A stretch of DNA of 64,000 nucleotides from JAGVSR01 sp033765145 (GTDB lineage: Bacteria > Pseudomonadota > Alphaproteobacteria > Rhizobiales > Hyphomicrobiaceae), in NCBI GenBank assembly GCA_033765145.1, contig JANRIH010000036.1:1-64000 (forward strand). The letters are read 5' to 3'. Position numbers and translations under genes: made by a program. Positions 1 through 7,174 of the stretch are shown piece by piece. Position 1 is the first letter of the stretch. Each line of letters starts with the position of its first letter. A model generated the notes under the pieces. That model did no database searches, was not told the origin of the DNA, and saw only the letters and a list, made by a program, of their open reading frames with translations.

Positions 1-606
1 ACTGGCCATGGACAGCGCCTCCGACTGGTCGTGCGTCACCAGTACAAATGTGATTCCGAGCGACCTCTGGATGCCCGAAAGCTCGCTCTGCATCTGCTCA
101 CGGAGCTTGAGATCCAGCGCGCCGAGCGGCTCGTCGAGCAGTAGGACCTTGGGCTTGTTGACCAGTGCACGGGCGAGCGCGACCCTCTGCTTCTGGCCGC
201 CCGAGAGCTGCTTTATCATCCGCTGTTCGAAACCTGAAAGCTTGACCAATGAGAGTGCGGCCTTCGCTTCTGCTTCGCGGGATGCGCGGTTCTCGCCCTT
301 GATCATCAGGCCGAATGCGACGTTCTCGCCGACCGTCATATGTGGGAACAAGGCATAGTCCTGGAACACCGTGTTGACTTGTCGCCGATTGGGCGGCACG
401 TCGACCACATTGTCTCCGAAGATTTCAATCGTTCCGCTGTTGGGCTGCTCAAACCCAGCGATCAGCCGCAGGCAAGTGGTTTTTCCGGAGCCCGACGGTC
501 CGAGCATTGCAAAGAACTCGCCCGGCGCAATACTTAGGGTCACATCCTGGACGGCGCGAACGTTGCCAAACTGGCGCGACACCCCGGAAAACTGGACAGC
601 CGACAT
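1..606 (-). CDS. PotA-like ABC transporter ATP-binding protein (partial, C-terminus beyond left edge)
   Basis: This is the ATPase subunit of an ABC importer, probably of the spermidine/putrescine (PotA) class, which drives uptake across the inner membrane. The 202 residues present contain a full nucleotide-binding core: Walker A GPSGSGKT at 36-43, a Q-loop FQDYALFP near 81-88, signature LSGGQ at 134-138, Walker B VLLLDEP at 154-160 and the switch histidine at 192. The reading frame is open to base 1, so the C-terminal TOBE region and stop lie outside the window. The ATG at 606 is 21 bases downstream of the stop of the binding-protein gene, so the two are surely co-transcribed. The permease genes are presumably further left. 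The substrate class is inferred from family resemblance only. Confidence 0.92.
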   Translation of the reverse strand, partial: MSAVQFSGVSRQFGNVRAVQDVTLSIAPGEFFAMLGPSGSGKTTCLRLIAGFEQPNSGTIEIFGDNVVDVPPNRRQVNTVFQDYALFPHMTVGENVAFGLMIKGENRASREAEAKAALSLVKLSGFEQRMIKQLSGGQKQRVALARALVNKPKVLLLDEPLGALDLKLREQMQSELSGIQRSLGITFVLVTHDQSEALSMAS

Positions 607-627
607 CAAAGGGCACCCCGCTCGTCG

Positions 628-1776
628 CTACTGCCCTCGGATCGCCACGTAGTCGCTCGCCCACTGCGAGTAGGGAACGCAGCTGCCGCTGGACTGACAT
701 TTCGCAGTCGGCGTTCGCCAGAACCACAGTTTGTCGAAATTCTCAAAGCCGTTCTTCTTGCAGCCTTCGTCGGTCAGCAGCGCATTGCCCTTACAGGCCG
801 CCGGCACAGCCGGGTTCGATCCAACCCAAGCTGAAACATCGCCCTGCAGCTTTTCGGACAAGGAATGCTGGAACCACTTGTAGGCGCAGTTCGGATGCTT
901 GGCCTGAATGTGAAGCATTTGAGTGTCTGCCCAGGCGGTGGCACCCTCGTCGGGAATTGTGGAACCTATGGGCCGGCCTTCTGCGAGCAGCAGGTTGACT
1001 TGAAAAGGCCAGGACGATGAGGCAACCACGCCCTCAGTCTTGAAGTCGTCGATCTGAGCCATGGCGTCGTACCAGTAGCGGGCGACCAAGGGGCGCTGCT
1101 GTCGGACAAGCTCGACGGCCTCCTTGTACTGTTCTTCATTCAGTTCGTAGGGATTGGTGATCTTCAGCTCTGGCTTGTTCCTCATCAGGAACAGCGCGGC
1201 ATCGGCGATGTAGATCGGACCGTTGTAGGCCTGCACACGACCCTTGTTGCTCTTGCCGTCGGGGAGCGTCTGTTCCTGGAATACGACCGACCAGCTCGTG
1301 GGAGGCTCCTTGAAGACTGTAGTGCTGTAAAGGAGCAGGTTCGGACCCCATTGGTAGGGCACGCCGTAATGCACGCCATCGACCGTGTGCCATGGCGCGC
1401 TCTGCAGACGCTCGTCGACTAGCTTCCAGTTCGTCAGACGATTGATGTCGATGGGCTGCACGCGCTTCCCGGCGATCAGGCGGAGGGTTGCATCGCCGGA
1501 CGCGATCACGACGTCGAAGCCGGCTTGGTTCATCAGTGAGACCATCTCGTCCGAGGTGCCCGCGATCTTCGGCTTCACGATGCAGCCGGTCTGCTTCTCG
1601 AAGTCCGTCACCCAGTCATAGTTCTTGTCCGTTTCACCGCGCTCGATATACCCCGGCCAGGTAAGGATGTTGACTTCGCCTTCCGACGTCGATGAGTCGC
1701 CTGCGAGAGCGGCAGTGACCGGCATCGCGGCAAGAAGCATTGATGCCACTATTGGGGCTAAGATCGGTCTTTGCAT
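628..1776 (-). CDS. Periplasmic solute-binding protein, PotD/spermidine-putrescine class
   Basis: This is the extracellular solute-binding protein (382 aa) of the ABC importer whose ATPase follows 21 bases downstream. The N-terminus is a signal peptide with a hydrophobic stretch at about 5-24 and a likely cleavage after ALA near residue 25. The mature part begins with the VNILTWPGYIERG-type strand seen in PotD/PotF-like proteins (family 1/8 binding fold). Length is normal for the family (about 350-380 aa). It acts in the periplasm, handing a ligand to the membrane permease. The ligand could be a polyamine, but related proteins bind other amines or amino acids, so the exact substrate is open. 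The RidA gene lies 53 bases upstream on the same strand. Confidence 0.88.
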   Translation of the reverse strand: MQRPILAPIVASMLLAAMPVTAALAGDSSTSEGEVNILTWPGYIERGETDKNYDWVTDFEKQTGCIVKPKIAGTSDEMVSLMNQAGFDVVIASGDATLRLIAGKRVQPIDINRLTNWKLVDERLQSAPWHTVDGVHYGVPYQWGPNLLLYSTTVFKEPPTSWSVVFQEQTLPDGKSNKGRVQAYNGPIYIADAALFLMRNKPELKITNPYELNEEQYKEAVELVRQQRPLVARYWYDAMAQIDDFKTEGVVASSSWPFQVNLLLAEGRPIGSTIPDEGATAWADTQMLHIQAKHPNCAYKWFQHSLSEKLQGDVSAWVGSNPAVPAACKGNALLTDEGCKKNGFENFDKLWFWRTPTAKCQSSGSCVPYSQWASDYVAIRGQ

Positions 1777-1829
1777 GGGGTACTCCTGCTTGTTCCGGAA
1801 CGTTCGGGGTCGGCCGATTGGAGAGCGAA

Positions 1830-2264
1830 CTATCGCAACCGCGCCACGAACTTGATCTCGATCAGCTGATCTGGAAGTGCCAGGCGCGGCGTGACGAAGA
1901 TGGTGCTCGCAACTTCCGGGCGTTCGGACTTGTAGGCCTCGCGGCGGACCTTTCCGGCGACGTCGAACGCCTTGTCCATGTCAGTCACCAGAACCATTTC
2001 CTCGACGACATCAGCGAGTGTCGCGCCGAACTGCGCGAGCAGCTTCTCGGCATTGGCATAGGTCTGCCGCATCTGAATTTCCATGTTCGAGTGGTCGGCA
2101 ATCTTGCCATCCGCATCGAGCGGTGCGGGGCCGATCATGTCACCGTCCGCGTCGACACTGAGCTGTCCTGAAACGTAGATTGTATCTTCGACGCGGACGG
2201 CTTGGGGGTAGCCGTAGATGTCTTCCCAACGCGTGCCAGTCCACTTGGTGGTCTTGGTGAGCAT
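1830..2264 (-). CDS. RidA (YjgF/YER057c/UK114) family protein
   Basis: This is a 144-residue member of the RidA superfamily, small trimeric proteins, many of which hydrolyse reactive enamine/imine intermediates. The start is placed at the ATG beginning MLTKTTKW, because that gives the usual family length; an upstream extension in the same frame is low in similarity and rich in arginine. The family core is clear (YVSGQLSVD, then QTYANAEKLLAQFGATLADV, ending PDQLIEIKFVA). At the position of the substrate-binding arginine of true RidA deaminases (usually RS or RST) this protein reads EVAST, so the arginine appears to be replaced. It may therefore be a divergent Rid subgroup without classical deaminase activity. 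It is first in an apparent operon with the binding protein and ATPase, suggesting a part in catabolism of the imported amine. Confidence 0.88.
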   Translation of the reverse strand: MLTKTTKWTGTRWEDIYGYPQAVRVEDTIYVSGQLSVDADGDMIGPAPLDADGKIADHSNMEIQMRQTYANAEKLLAQFGATLADVVEEMVLVTDMDKAFDVAGKVRREAYKSERPEVASTIFVTPRLALPDQLIEIKFVARLR

Positions 2265-2388
2265 CTGGAGTTTCCTGAATCCTGAATTCGGTGTCGAACG
2301 CTGTCGATCAACACGCGTCACGCGATCGCCGAGACCGCGAGACACAGCGCGTCCAAATTTAGTCCGCAGCGCTTCGGCGGCTTGAAGG

Positions 2389-2466
2389 TGCAAATGTACT
2401 ATGGCGCATCGACCCGATCGGGGACGCTGGCGGACAGCTCGGCGCGCAGCCCATGGTACATTTGCA
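2389..2466. promoter_or_regulatory. Widely spaced inverted repeat in the ridA/EthD divergent promoter region
   Basis: The gene-free stretch 2265-2608 separates two divergent genes. It contains TGCAAATGTACTATGG at 2389-2404 and CCATGGTACATTTGCA at 2451-2466. These are 16-base inverted copies with a single mismatch, their centres 62 bases apart. Such a pair would suit two operator half-sites bound by one regulator, or a DNA loop. No regulator gene lies next to it in the window. Nothing else was recognised in the stretch. Confidence 0.55.
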
Positions 2467-2608
2467 TCTTTGATTGGTGTCCGAGGCGCGGGATCAATTT
2501 GCCGGCCTTCGCAAAGATGGACAGGCCGTCGATGCCCCGACCGGCTCCACACGCGGCCGTGTGCCACCAATCCGGTGCTTTCCGGAAAAAACTCGAGAGG
2601 AACGAGCG

Positions 2609-3388
2609 ATGATCCGTCTTGTACGTGCCTTGCGCCGCAAGCCAGGAATGTCCCGTGCAGAATTTTTGCACTACTGGCAGTACATCCATGGGCCGCTGGT
2701 CGCCCAGTACGCTGGGGTGCTCAACATCAAGCGCTATTTCCAGCTCCACACGCTTGACGATCCCATCAACGATGGACTGGCGCGAGATCGCGGTGGCATG
2801 GAACTGCCTTATGACGGAATTGCCGATGTCTGGTGGATGACGCGCGACGACATGACCTCAGGTTTCGCCACTCCAGAAGGGCAAGCGGCCGGCGCGCTGT
2901 TTCTCGAGGATGAGAAGAGGTTTCTCGACATTCCGAATTCAGCGCTCTGGTTTTCTTACGAGTATCCGCAGGTCAACCCGTCAGAGTACATCATCGCCCG
3001 TGAACACGGCCCGTTGGTGAAAATGTACTACTGTCTGCGCCATCATGCTCATCAGAACCTCGATGCGGCGCAACTCTATTGGCGTACAAACCATGGACCA
3101 CTGATCCGGAGCGTGGCCGAGGGCATGCGGGTGAAGCGCTACCTGCAAGTGCACTACTATGCCGACCCGGTCGAGCAGCAGATGCGCGATGCGCGCGGGA
3201 CGATCGTGCCGCCGTATACCGGGCACGCCGAGCTATGGTTCGAGCATTCGGATCTCGTCAACTTTGCCAGTATCCCTGAGGCCAAGCGGGCCATGACCCT
3301 GGCGATCGAGGACGAAGCAAAGTTTATCGATTTCCAGAGATCGGCAATGTGGCTCGGAAAAGAGCATGTGATCATCGATCAGAGATAG
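2609..3388 (+). CDS. Tandem EthD-domain protein
   Basis: This protein of 259 residues is built from two copies of the EthD fold (dimeric alpha/beta-barrel). Copy one covers about 1-125 and copy two about 135-255. Each carries the signature histidine: HYWQYIHGPLV (H27) and YWRTNHGPLIRS (H162). Both copies also end with a matching segment (EDEKRFLDIPNSALWF and EDEAKFIDFQRSAMWL). EthD proteins assist or carry out small ring and lactone reactions in degradative pathways, for example in ether degradation clusters. The ATG at 2609 was chosen because GAGAGGAA lies at the right distance upstream; a longer frame starting at 2474 runs through the putative promoter. It is divergent from the ridA-transport operon and is followed 35 bases later by an insertion sequence. 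The substrate is unknown. Confidence 0.85.
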   Translation: MIRLVRALRRKPGMSRAEFLHYWQYIHGPLVAQYAGVLNIKRYFQLHTLDDPINDGLARDRGGMELPYDGIADVWWMTRDDMTSGFATPEGQAAGALFLEDEKRFLDIPNSALWFSYEYPQVNPSEYIIAREHGPLVKMYYCLRHHAHQNLDAAQLYWRTNHGPLIRSVAEGMRVKRYLQVHYYADPVEQQMRDARGTIVPPYTGHAELWFEHSDLVNFASIPEAKRAMTLAIEDEAKFIDFQRSAMWLGKEHVIIDQR

Positions 3389-3423
3389 TGGGGTAGCATA
3401 AACAGCAATTGCAAAGTGCCTTA

Positions 3424-3445
3424 GAGCCTGTCCGGAAGTTTCTTG
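3424..3445 (+). repeat. Left terminal inverted repeat of the IS
   Basis: This is the left end of the insertion sequence, beginning GAGCCTGTCCGG immediately after the TTA target duplication. It pairs with 4324-4345 at 15 of 22 positions. Confidence 0.82.
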
Positions 3446-3504
3446 AGTCGGCGGAATCAGTTGTGATTCTGTAGTCCCAGGCGAGATGATTCGCGGGGGC
3501 AGCG

Positions 3505-4328
3505 ATGTGGACGTCGAAAAATCGGGCGCAATACGAGCGCGGCGGGCGGTATCCGAGTGATCTGACGGACGAGGAATGGGCGCTGGTCGAGCCGCATCTT
3601 CCAGCGCAGCGCGAGGTCGATCGGCGCGAGATCATGAATGCGATCCTTTACGTGCTGACCACCGGTTGTCAGTGGCGCGCGCTGCCGAAGGATTTGCCGC
3701 CGAAGAGCACGGTGCACGACTACTTCGTCGAATGGCGCTGCGACGGGACGCTCACGCGCATTCACCACGCGCTTTACGGCGAGGTCCGCAAGCTGGCGGG
3801 CAAGAAGAAGACCGCGACCACCGCCATCGTCGACAGCCAGAGCGTCAAAGGCGCAGAAAAAGGGGGGGCCGGATTGATGCGAGCGGCTACGATGCGGGCA
3901 AGAAAATCAAGGGCAAGAAGCGCCATATCGCCGTCGACACGCTTGGGCTGATGATCGCCTTGTGCGTTTCGCCGGCGGACCTCCAGGATCGCGACATGAT
4001 CGCTCCGCTGCTGCGCGAAGCCCGCAAGATGTTTCCGTCGTTGAAGCGTGCGATCGCGGACGGAGGCTATCAGGGAACTGCGACCGCCGAGGCTGTTCGC
4101 GCCGAGGCAAAGATCCCGCTCGAAATCGTCAAGCGCTCCGACACGGCGGCGACTTTCAAGGTGCTGCCCAAGCGCTGGATCGTCGAGCGGACGTTCGGAT
4201 GGCTCGGACGCTGCCGCAGATTGGCGAAAGACTTCGAGAACCTCGCCCGCTCGCACTCCGCCTTCGTCATCCTCGCCATGATCCGCGTCATGCTCAGGCG
4301 CCTCGCAAAAGCCCGGAAAGGCTCATAA
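3505..4328 (+). CDS. IS5-family DDE transposase, two frames joined by a -1 frameshift
   Basis: The first frame (3505-3951) encodes the N-terminal part, starting MWTSKNRAQYERGG, with a DUF4096-like segment (PSDLTDEEWALVEPHLP) and the first catalytic aspartate in IVDSQSVKG (D110). The match then continues in the -1 frame to 4328 with GYDAGKKIKGKKRHI, the second aspartate in AIADGGYQG and the glutamate in WIVERTFGWLG. The switch falls in a run of five A and seven G at 3857-3868 (AAAAAGGGGGGG), a plausible slippery site. The fused product would be about 274 aa, normal for the family. Programmed frameshifting is known in this IS group; a decay mutation or an indel error in the G run is the alternative. 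The stop codon lies inside the right inverted repeat. Confidence 0.85.
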
Positions 4329-4345
4329 AGTCTCCGGACCGACTC
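4324..4345 (-). repeat. Right terminal inverted repeat of the IS
   Basis: Read on the minus strand this starts GAGTCGGTCCGG, the mate of the left end. It is followed on the plus strand by TTA at 4346-4348, the second copy of the target duplication. Confidence 0.82.
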
Positions 4346-4348
4346 TTA

Positions 4349-4682
4349 GACAGTGTGTGTGACTCTGCTGCTTCCAATTGTGCGGATACAGTTGGCGCTG
4401 TCATCGTCAGGCAATCCCGATCGCATGCGACCCCGCATCCGTCATCTTAGCGAACACGTGATGGTTCGAAAGCGCCACTAATCCCACTCTCGAACTCCGC
4501 TCCTCTCCAAGCTCGGACTATGTACCTGTCTCGGAACGCTATGAGCCGCCGGGCCGAATTTTCTTGCTGTCAAAATCCCAGCCCAAGCGCCGACATATCA
4601 CCACATACCTCAGCATGCTGAACGTGTTCGGCATGCGAGCGCTGTACTACGTGTTTCGTCCTCCAACATCGAGGACGAACAC
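4349..4682. other. Gene-free stretch between the IS and the orphan membrane protein gene
   Basis: No convincing coding frame was found in these 334 bases. They contain short dyads (cgaac...gttcg around 4450-4470, cagcatgctg near 4611-4620) and, at the downstream end, the hairpin described separately over the ribosome binding site of the gene at 4683. It probably holds the promoter of that gene. No tRNA-like 3' half was seen here. Confidence 0.5.
4656..4678 (+). promoter_or_regulatory. Hairpin sequestering a Shine-Dalgarno sequence
   Basis: TCGTCCTC at 4656-4663 is perfectly complementary to GAGGACGA at 4671-4678, leaving a 7-base loop. The 3' arm contains the GAGGA that would serve as ribosome binding site for the ATG at 4683. 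Folding in the mRNA would hide that site, suggesting translational control of the membrane protein, or simply weak expression. Confidence 0.5.
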
Positions 4683-5423
4683 ATGAGACAATCGGTACAC
4701 TACCTTGCAGCTTTCGCGATCCTCGTCGCCGGTATCTGCACCACAGCCATGAACTGGCGCTTCTCTTACCAACTTGGAGCGAACGAATTCGACAGCGTTG
4801 TCTGGGCGACGTTCTCGGTCGCACTCGACGTTGCCAAGTGGCTCATGCTTCCGTTCGCCGCGTTGGCTTGCCGCCATCACAAGTTTCGCGCCGCAGCGGC
4901 GTTCGCGATCTGGCTCGTGGCTTCCATCTACTCGTTCGCTGCCGCGATCGGATTCGCGGCTTTCGCGCGCGAGACCGCCGTCGCTGAGCACGCGGTTCAA
5001 TCGGATCTGCGCGCGACGCTCGAACTCATGCGCCAGAGCCCGCGCTGGACATCGTCGGCCGCGTGTGCCGATGTGACAGCAGAGAGATCGAGAACGTTCT
5101 GCGCGAACTATGCGGAGGTCGAGGCGAAACTCACGGCTACAGCGCACCACGCCGATCCGCAGTCGGCGCTGTTCGCGCGGATCACGGGTCACTCCCCCGA
5201 CACGATGCGGATTGTGCTTTCTGTGTTTCTCGCGGTGGCCTGCGAGATCATCTCGGCGCTCGGTTTCTACGCCATTCTCTCGCTGACCCTTACTCCGGCA
5301 CCGGTCCGGCCTGTGCCGAAACCCAAGCCGACGCCGACAAAGTGGAAACCGCCGAAGTGGTCGCCACAGGTTGCTAAGAACAGCACGGGTGCTCCCCTGC
5401 CCCGATGGCAAGGCCGGACATGA
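4683..5423 (+). CDS. Membrane protein of unknown function on the integrated element
   Basis: I do not recognise this 246-residue protein. It shows about four hydrophobic helices: roughly residues 5-24, 40-62 and 70-94, then a soluble stretch of about 75 residues with several cysteines, then a helix near 175-200. The C-terminal tail is unusual, made of Pro-Lys-Trp-rich units (KPKPTPTKWKPPKWSP). It probably sits in the inner membrane with a basic, proline-rich extension. GAGGA precedes the ATG by 7 bases but lies inside a hairpin arm. It stands between an IS and an alpA-integrase pair, so it is most likely cargo or a maintenance gene of the element. A role in replication, conjugation or superinfection control would be speculation. 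Confidence 0.65.
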   Translation: MRQSVHYLAAFAILVAGICTTAMNWRFSYQLGANEFDSVVWATFSVALDVAKWLMLPFAALACRHHKFRAAAAFAIWLVASIYSFAAAIGFAAFARETAVAEHAVQSDLRATLELMRQSPRWTSSAACADVTAERSRTFCANYAEVEAKLTATAHHADPQSALFARITGHSPDTMRIVLSVFLAVACEIISALGFYAILSLTLTPAPVRPVPKPKPTPTKWKPPKWSPQVAKNSTGAPLPRWQGRT

Positions 5424-5490
5424 CCGGGTGCGGCCGGCGCGGCCATGTCATGGCGGGATGCAGCCGGACCGACCCGGCCAATCAGGAACA

Positions 5491-5519
5491 GAAAAACCCC
5501 GGGTAGCTACTCCCGGGGC
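5491..5519 (-). terminator. Rho-independent terminator after the alpA-like gene
   Basis: On the minus strand CCCCGGG and CCCGGGG (5512-5518 and 5497-5503) form a 7-bp stem with an 8-base loop, followed directly by five T. It begins 10 bases after the stop of the alpA-like gene and would end an integrase-alpA transcript. Confidence 0.85.
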
Positions 5520-5528
5520 TGCTCCTTT

Positions 5529-5738
5529 TCAGGAGTCGTCGCTTGTGTCGTCAGGCGGGACGCGCGAGGCGATCCAGGCTTCCACATGCGCCGAGTACCA
5601 GGCGACACGACACTGACCGAGTTGCATCCGGCGAGGAAACTTCCCGGCCTTTTCGAGGCGCGCTATGTGCTGGTGCGAGTAGGGTATGCCATAGATCGTC
5701 TTCAGGCCCTTCTTGTCGACCAATCGGTAGTCAGACAT
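5529..5738 (-). CDS. AlpA-family helix-turn-helix regulator / excisionase-like protein
   Basis: This 69-residue protein is a small winged or plain helix-turn-helix factor of the AlpA (MerR-like) type, which regulates integrase genes or acts as an excisionase in prophages and islands. The core reads LVDKKGLKTIYGIPYS, then HIARLEKAGKFPRRMQLG, then an aromatic W-YS-V-AWI motif typical of AlpA proteins. A good GGAGAG lies 6 bases before the ATG. It is on the same strand as the integrase, 74 bases downstream, and is followed by a strong terminator. A 14-base palindrome between the two genes is a possible binding site. Confidence 0.85.
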   Translation of the reverse strand: MSDYRLVDKKGLKTIYGIPYSHQHIARLEKAGKFPRRMQLGQCRVAWYSAHVEAWIASRVPPDDTSDDS

Positions 5739-5758
5739 CGCAACTCTCCAAGTTAGGG

Positions 5759-5772
5759 AGCATCGCGATGCT
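5759..5772. promoter_or_regulatory. 14-base palindrome upstream of alpA
   Basis: AGCATCGCGATGCT is a perfect palindrome in the 74-base gap between integrase and alpA-like genes. It could be an operator or an RNA hairpin. Position is the only evidence for function. Confidence 0.35.
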
Positions 5773-5812
5773 GCCCGGTTAGCCCAGGCGACGAATCAAT
5801 GGTGATCTTCAA

Positions 5813-6955
5813 TTATGTTTTCTCGGTGGAAAGAATGCGCAGGATCTCTTGCTCATACCTGCGCATAGCTTCTCGCATTTCGTCCATGTACGAGTATCGA
5901 TTGTAAATTTTTGCAATCGCCGTGAGCGTTCCAGTCTGGTGGTTGAGAATGCGCTCGGTGATATGAGGTGGCGTGCCAATGCGTGCCTGGATCGTGGAGA
6001 ACGTCCGGCGCAGATCGTGCAGCGTCCAGTGGTCGATCTTGCATTGGCGATCGAACAGGAGCTTCGACTTCGACCAGCCGTTGAATGCCCGATCGTCGGT
6101 GCCGCGCGCAGCGAAAAGAAAATCACCGGTCAGCAAAGCCTCTTTCAGCGCCCGCTCCGCGAGTTCGCCGAACGGGAACGCATGCTCGCGGCCGTTCTTG
6201 GTCAGGCTCGCTGGTAAACTGATCACTCGCGAATCGGCATCGATAAAGGCGCGCCGCATTGCGCCGATCTCTCCGCGTCTCTGTCCGGTAAGAATGAGAA
6301 GCTCGACGATGGTGCCGAATGGGTGCCCGCGATCCCGCGCGACTTCGTAAATGCGGGCAAGCTCACGATCGGACAGCACCCGGTCGCGCGACACCGGCCG
6401 CGTTGGAAGCTGAAGTCCTTCGACCGGACTGTGTTGCAGATAACGGCGCCGAACCGCCCATCGGAAGAACGTGCGTCCTGCCGTGAAGACATGCCGGGCG
6501 GCAGCCGGTCGCTCAAGGACCTCATCGACGACCCGCATGACGTCCTCAGTCGTGATGTCCTCCAGGAGCTTGGTCTTGAACTCCGGCTCGAAGTGCCGGC
6601 GCAGCAATCGCTCAGTCTCCTTCGCCGTGCTGGGTCTGTTCTTGACCGCGCAGTGGGTGCTGAGGAACGTGTCCACCGCCTCGCCGAAGCGCAAGGCGAC
6701 GCCGCTGCCCTTGCGCTGCTTCCGCCGAAGCAAGTCCCACGCGACGCCGCGTGCCTCTTGAAGGGACATGTCGGGGTATCGCCCGATGGTCACCCGGCGA
6801 CGCTCCTCGCCGCGCATCGCGATCCAGGTTTTGGTGCCACCTTGGCTGATACGAATGCCGAATCCGGGAAGAGAGGCATCCCAATGGGTGACTTGGCCCT
6901 GCTCCGGCGGCTTGAGAGCACGGATCCCAAGATCTGTGAACTGCAGTCGGGACAT
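5813..6955 (-). CDS. Tyrosine recombinase / integrase with DUF4102 arm-binding domain
   Basis: This 380-residue site-specific recombinase integrates and excises a mobile element at a tRNA gene. Residues 1-85 form the DUF4102-type arm-DNA-binding domain (LPGFGIRISQGG, then VTIGRYPDMSLQEAR). Residues 90-185 form the core-binding domain and 195-380 the catalytic domain. Catalytic residues are visible: Arg in TGQRRGEI (226), His-x-x-Arg in LHDLRRTF (313-316), His in ILNHQTG (339) and the tyrosine within IYNRYSY (351-356). The start was set at the ATG of MSRLQFTDLG; an in-frame extension upstream to 7168 is AT-rich and unlike the family. About 220 bases upstream lies a broken tRNA-Arg gene, the probable attachment site. 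Nothing in the catalytic domain looks damaged. Confidence 0.93.
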   Translation of the reverse strand: MSRLQFTDLGIRALKPPEQGQVTHWDASLPGFGIRISQGGTKTWIAMRGEERRRVTIGRYPDMSLQEARGVAWDLLRRKQRKGSGVALRFGEAVDTFLSTHCAVKNRPSTAKETERLLRRHFEPEFKTKLLEDITTEDVMRVVDEVLERPAAARHVFTAGRTFFRWAVRRRYLQHSPVEGLQLPTRPVSRDRVLSDRELARIYEVARDRGHPFGTIVELLILTGQRRGEIGAMRRAFIDADSRVISLPASLTKNGREHAFPFGELAERALKEALLTGDFLFAARGTDDRAFNGWSKSKLLFDRQCKIDHWTLHDLRRTFSTIQARIGTPPHITERILNHQTGTLTAIAKIYNRYSYMDEMREAMRRYEQEILRILSTEKT

Positions 6956-7021
6956 GGCCGCCCGTTCCAAGTTTCTGGGACGACATGGGAGCGTCAGAGC
7001 AGGAGCTCTGATGCTCAACGC

Positions 7022-7039
7022 TAGGCTCACTTTAGGCTC
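7022..7039. repeat. Two TAGGCTC direct repeats, 11 bp apart, between attachment site and integrase
   Basis: TAGGCTC occurs at 7022-7028 and 7033-7039, one helical turn apart, in the gene-free stretch 6956-7174 between the integrase start and the tRNA fragment. Arm-type integrase sites often look like this. The rest of that stretch is AT-rich (AACAATAACAATGCAATG around 7105-7123) and probably holds the integrase promoter. Confidence 0.35.
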
Positions 7040-7174
7040 GCCGATGTGGGGCGTAGGGCCGAAAACCAGAGTCCAGCCATGTGACACGATCTCGGTGAAA
7101 AACGCAACAATAACAATGCAATGTGAGACATTAAAGTTTAGTATGTTCACGCATGAAAAACAGCCCAAATTCGA

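Larger units (their letters stand above)
3424..4345 (+). mobile_element. IS5-family insertion sequence (IS427-like group), complete
   Basis: This 922-base element has imperfect terminal inverted repeats starting GAGCCTGTCCGGA (left) and GAGTCGGTCCGGA (right, reverse strand), 15 of 22 positions identical. It is flanked by TTA at 3421-3423 and 4346-4348, a TNA target duplication as expected for the IS427 group. It encodes one DDE transposase in two overlapping frames. Both ends, the target duplication and all catalytic residues are present, so it looks recently active rather than decayed. It sits directly after the EthD gene and does not interrupt a recognisable gene. Confidence 0.9.

Noticed and set aside
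2474..2608. N-terminal extension of the EthD protein from 2474
   Set aside because: It crosses the putative promoter region and lacks similarity to the family, and a good ribosome binding site precedes 2609.
4349..4682. Missing 3' half of the tRNA-Arg gene next to the IS
   Set aside because: A GGTTCGAA occurs at about 4463-4470, but no T-arm or acceptor pairing could be built around it.
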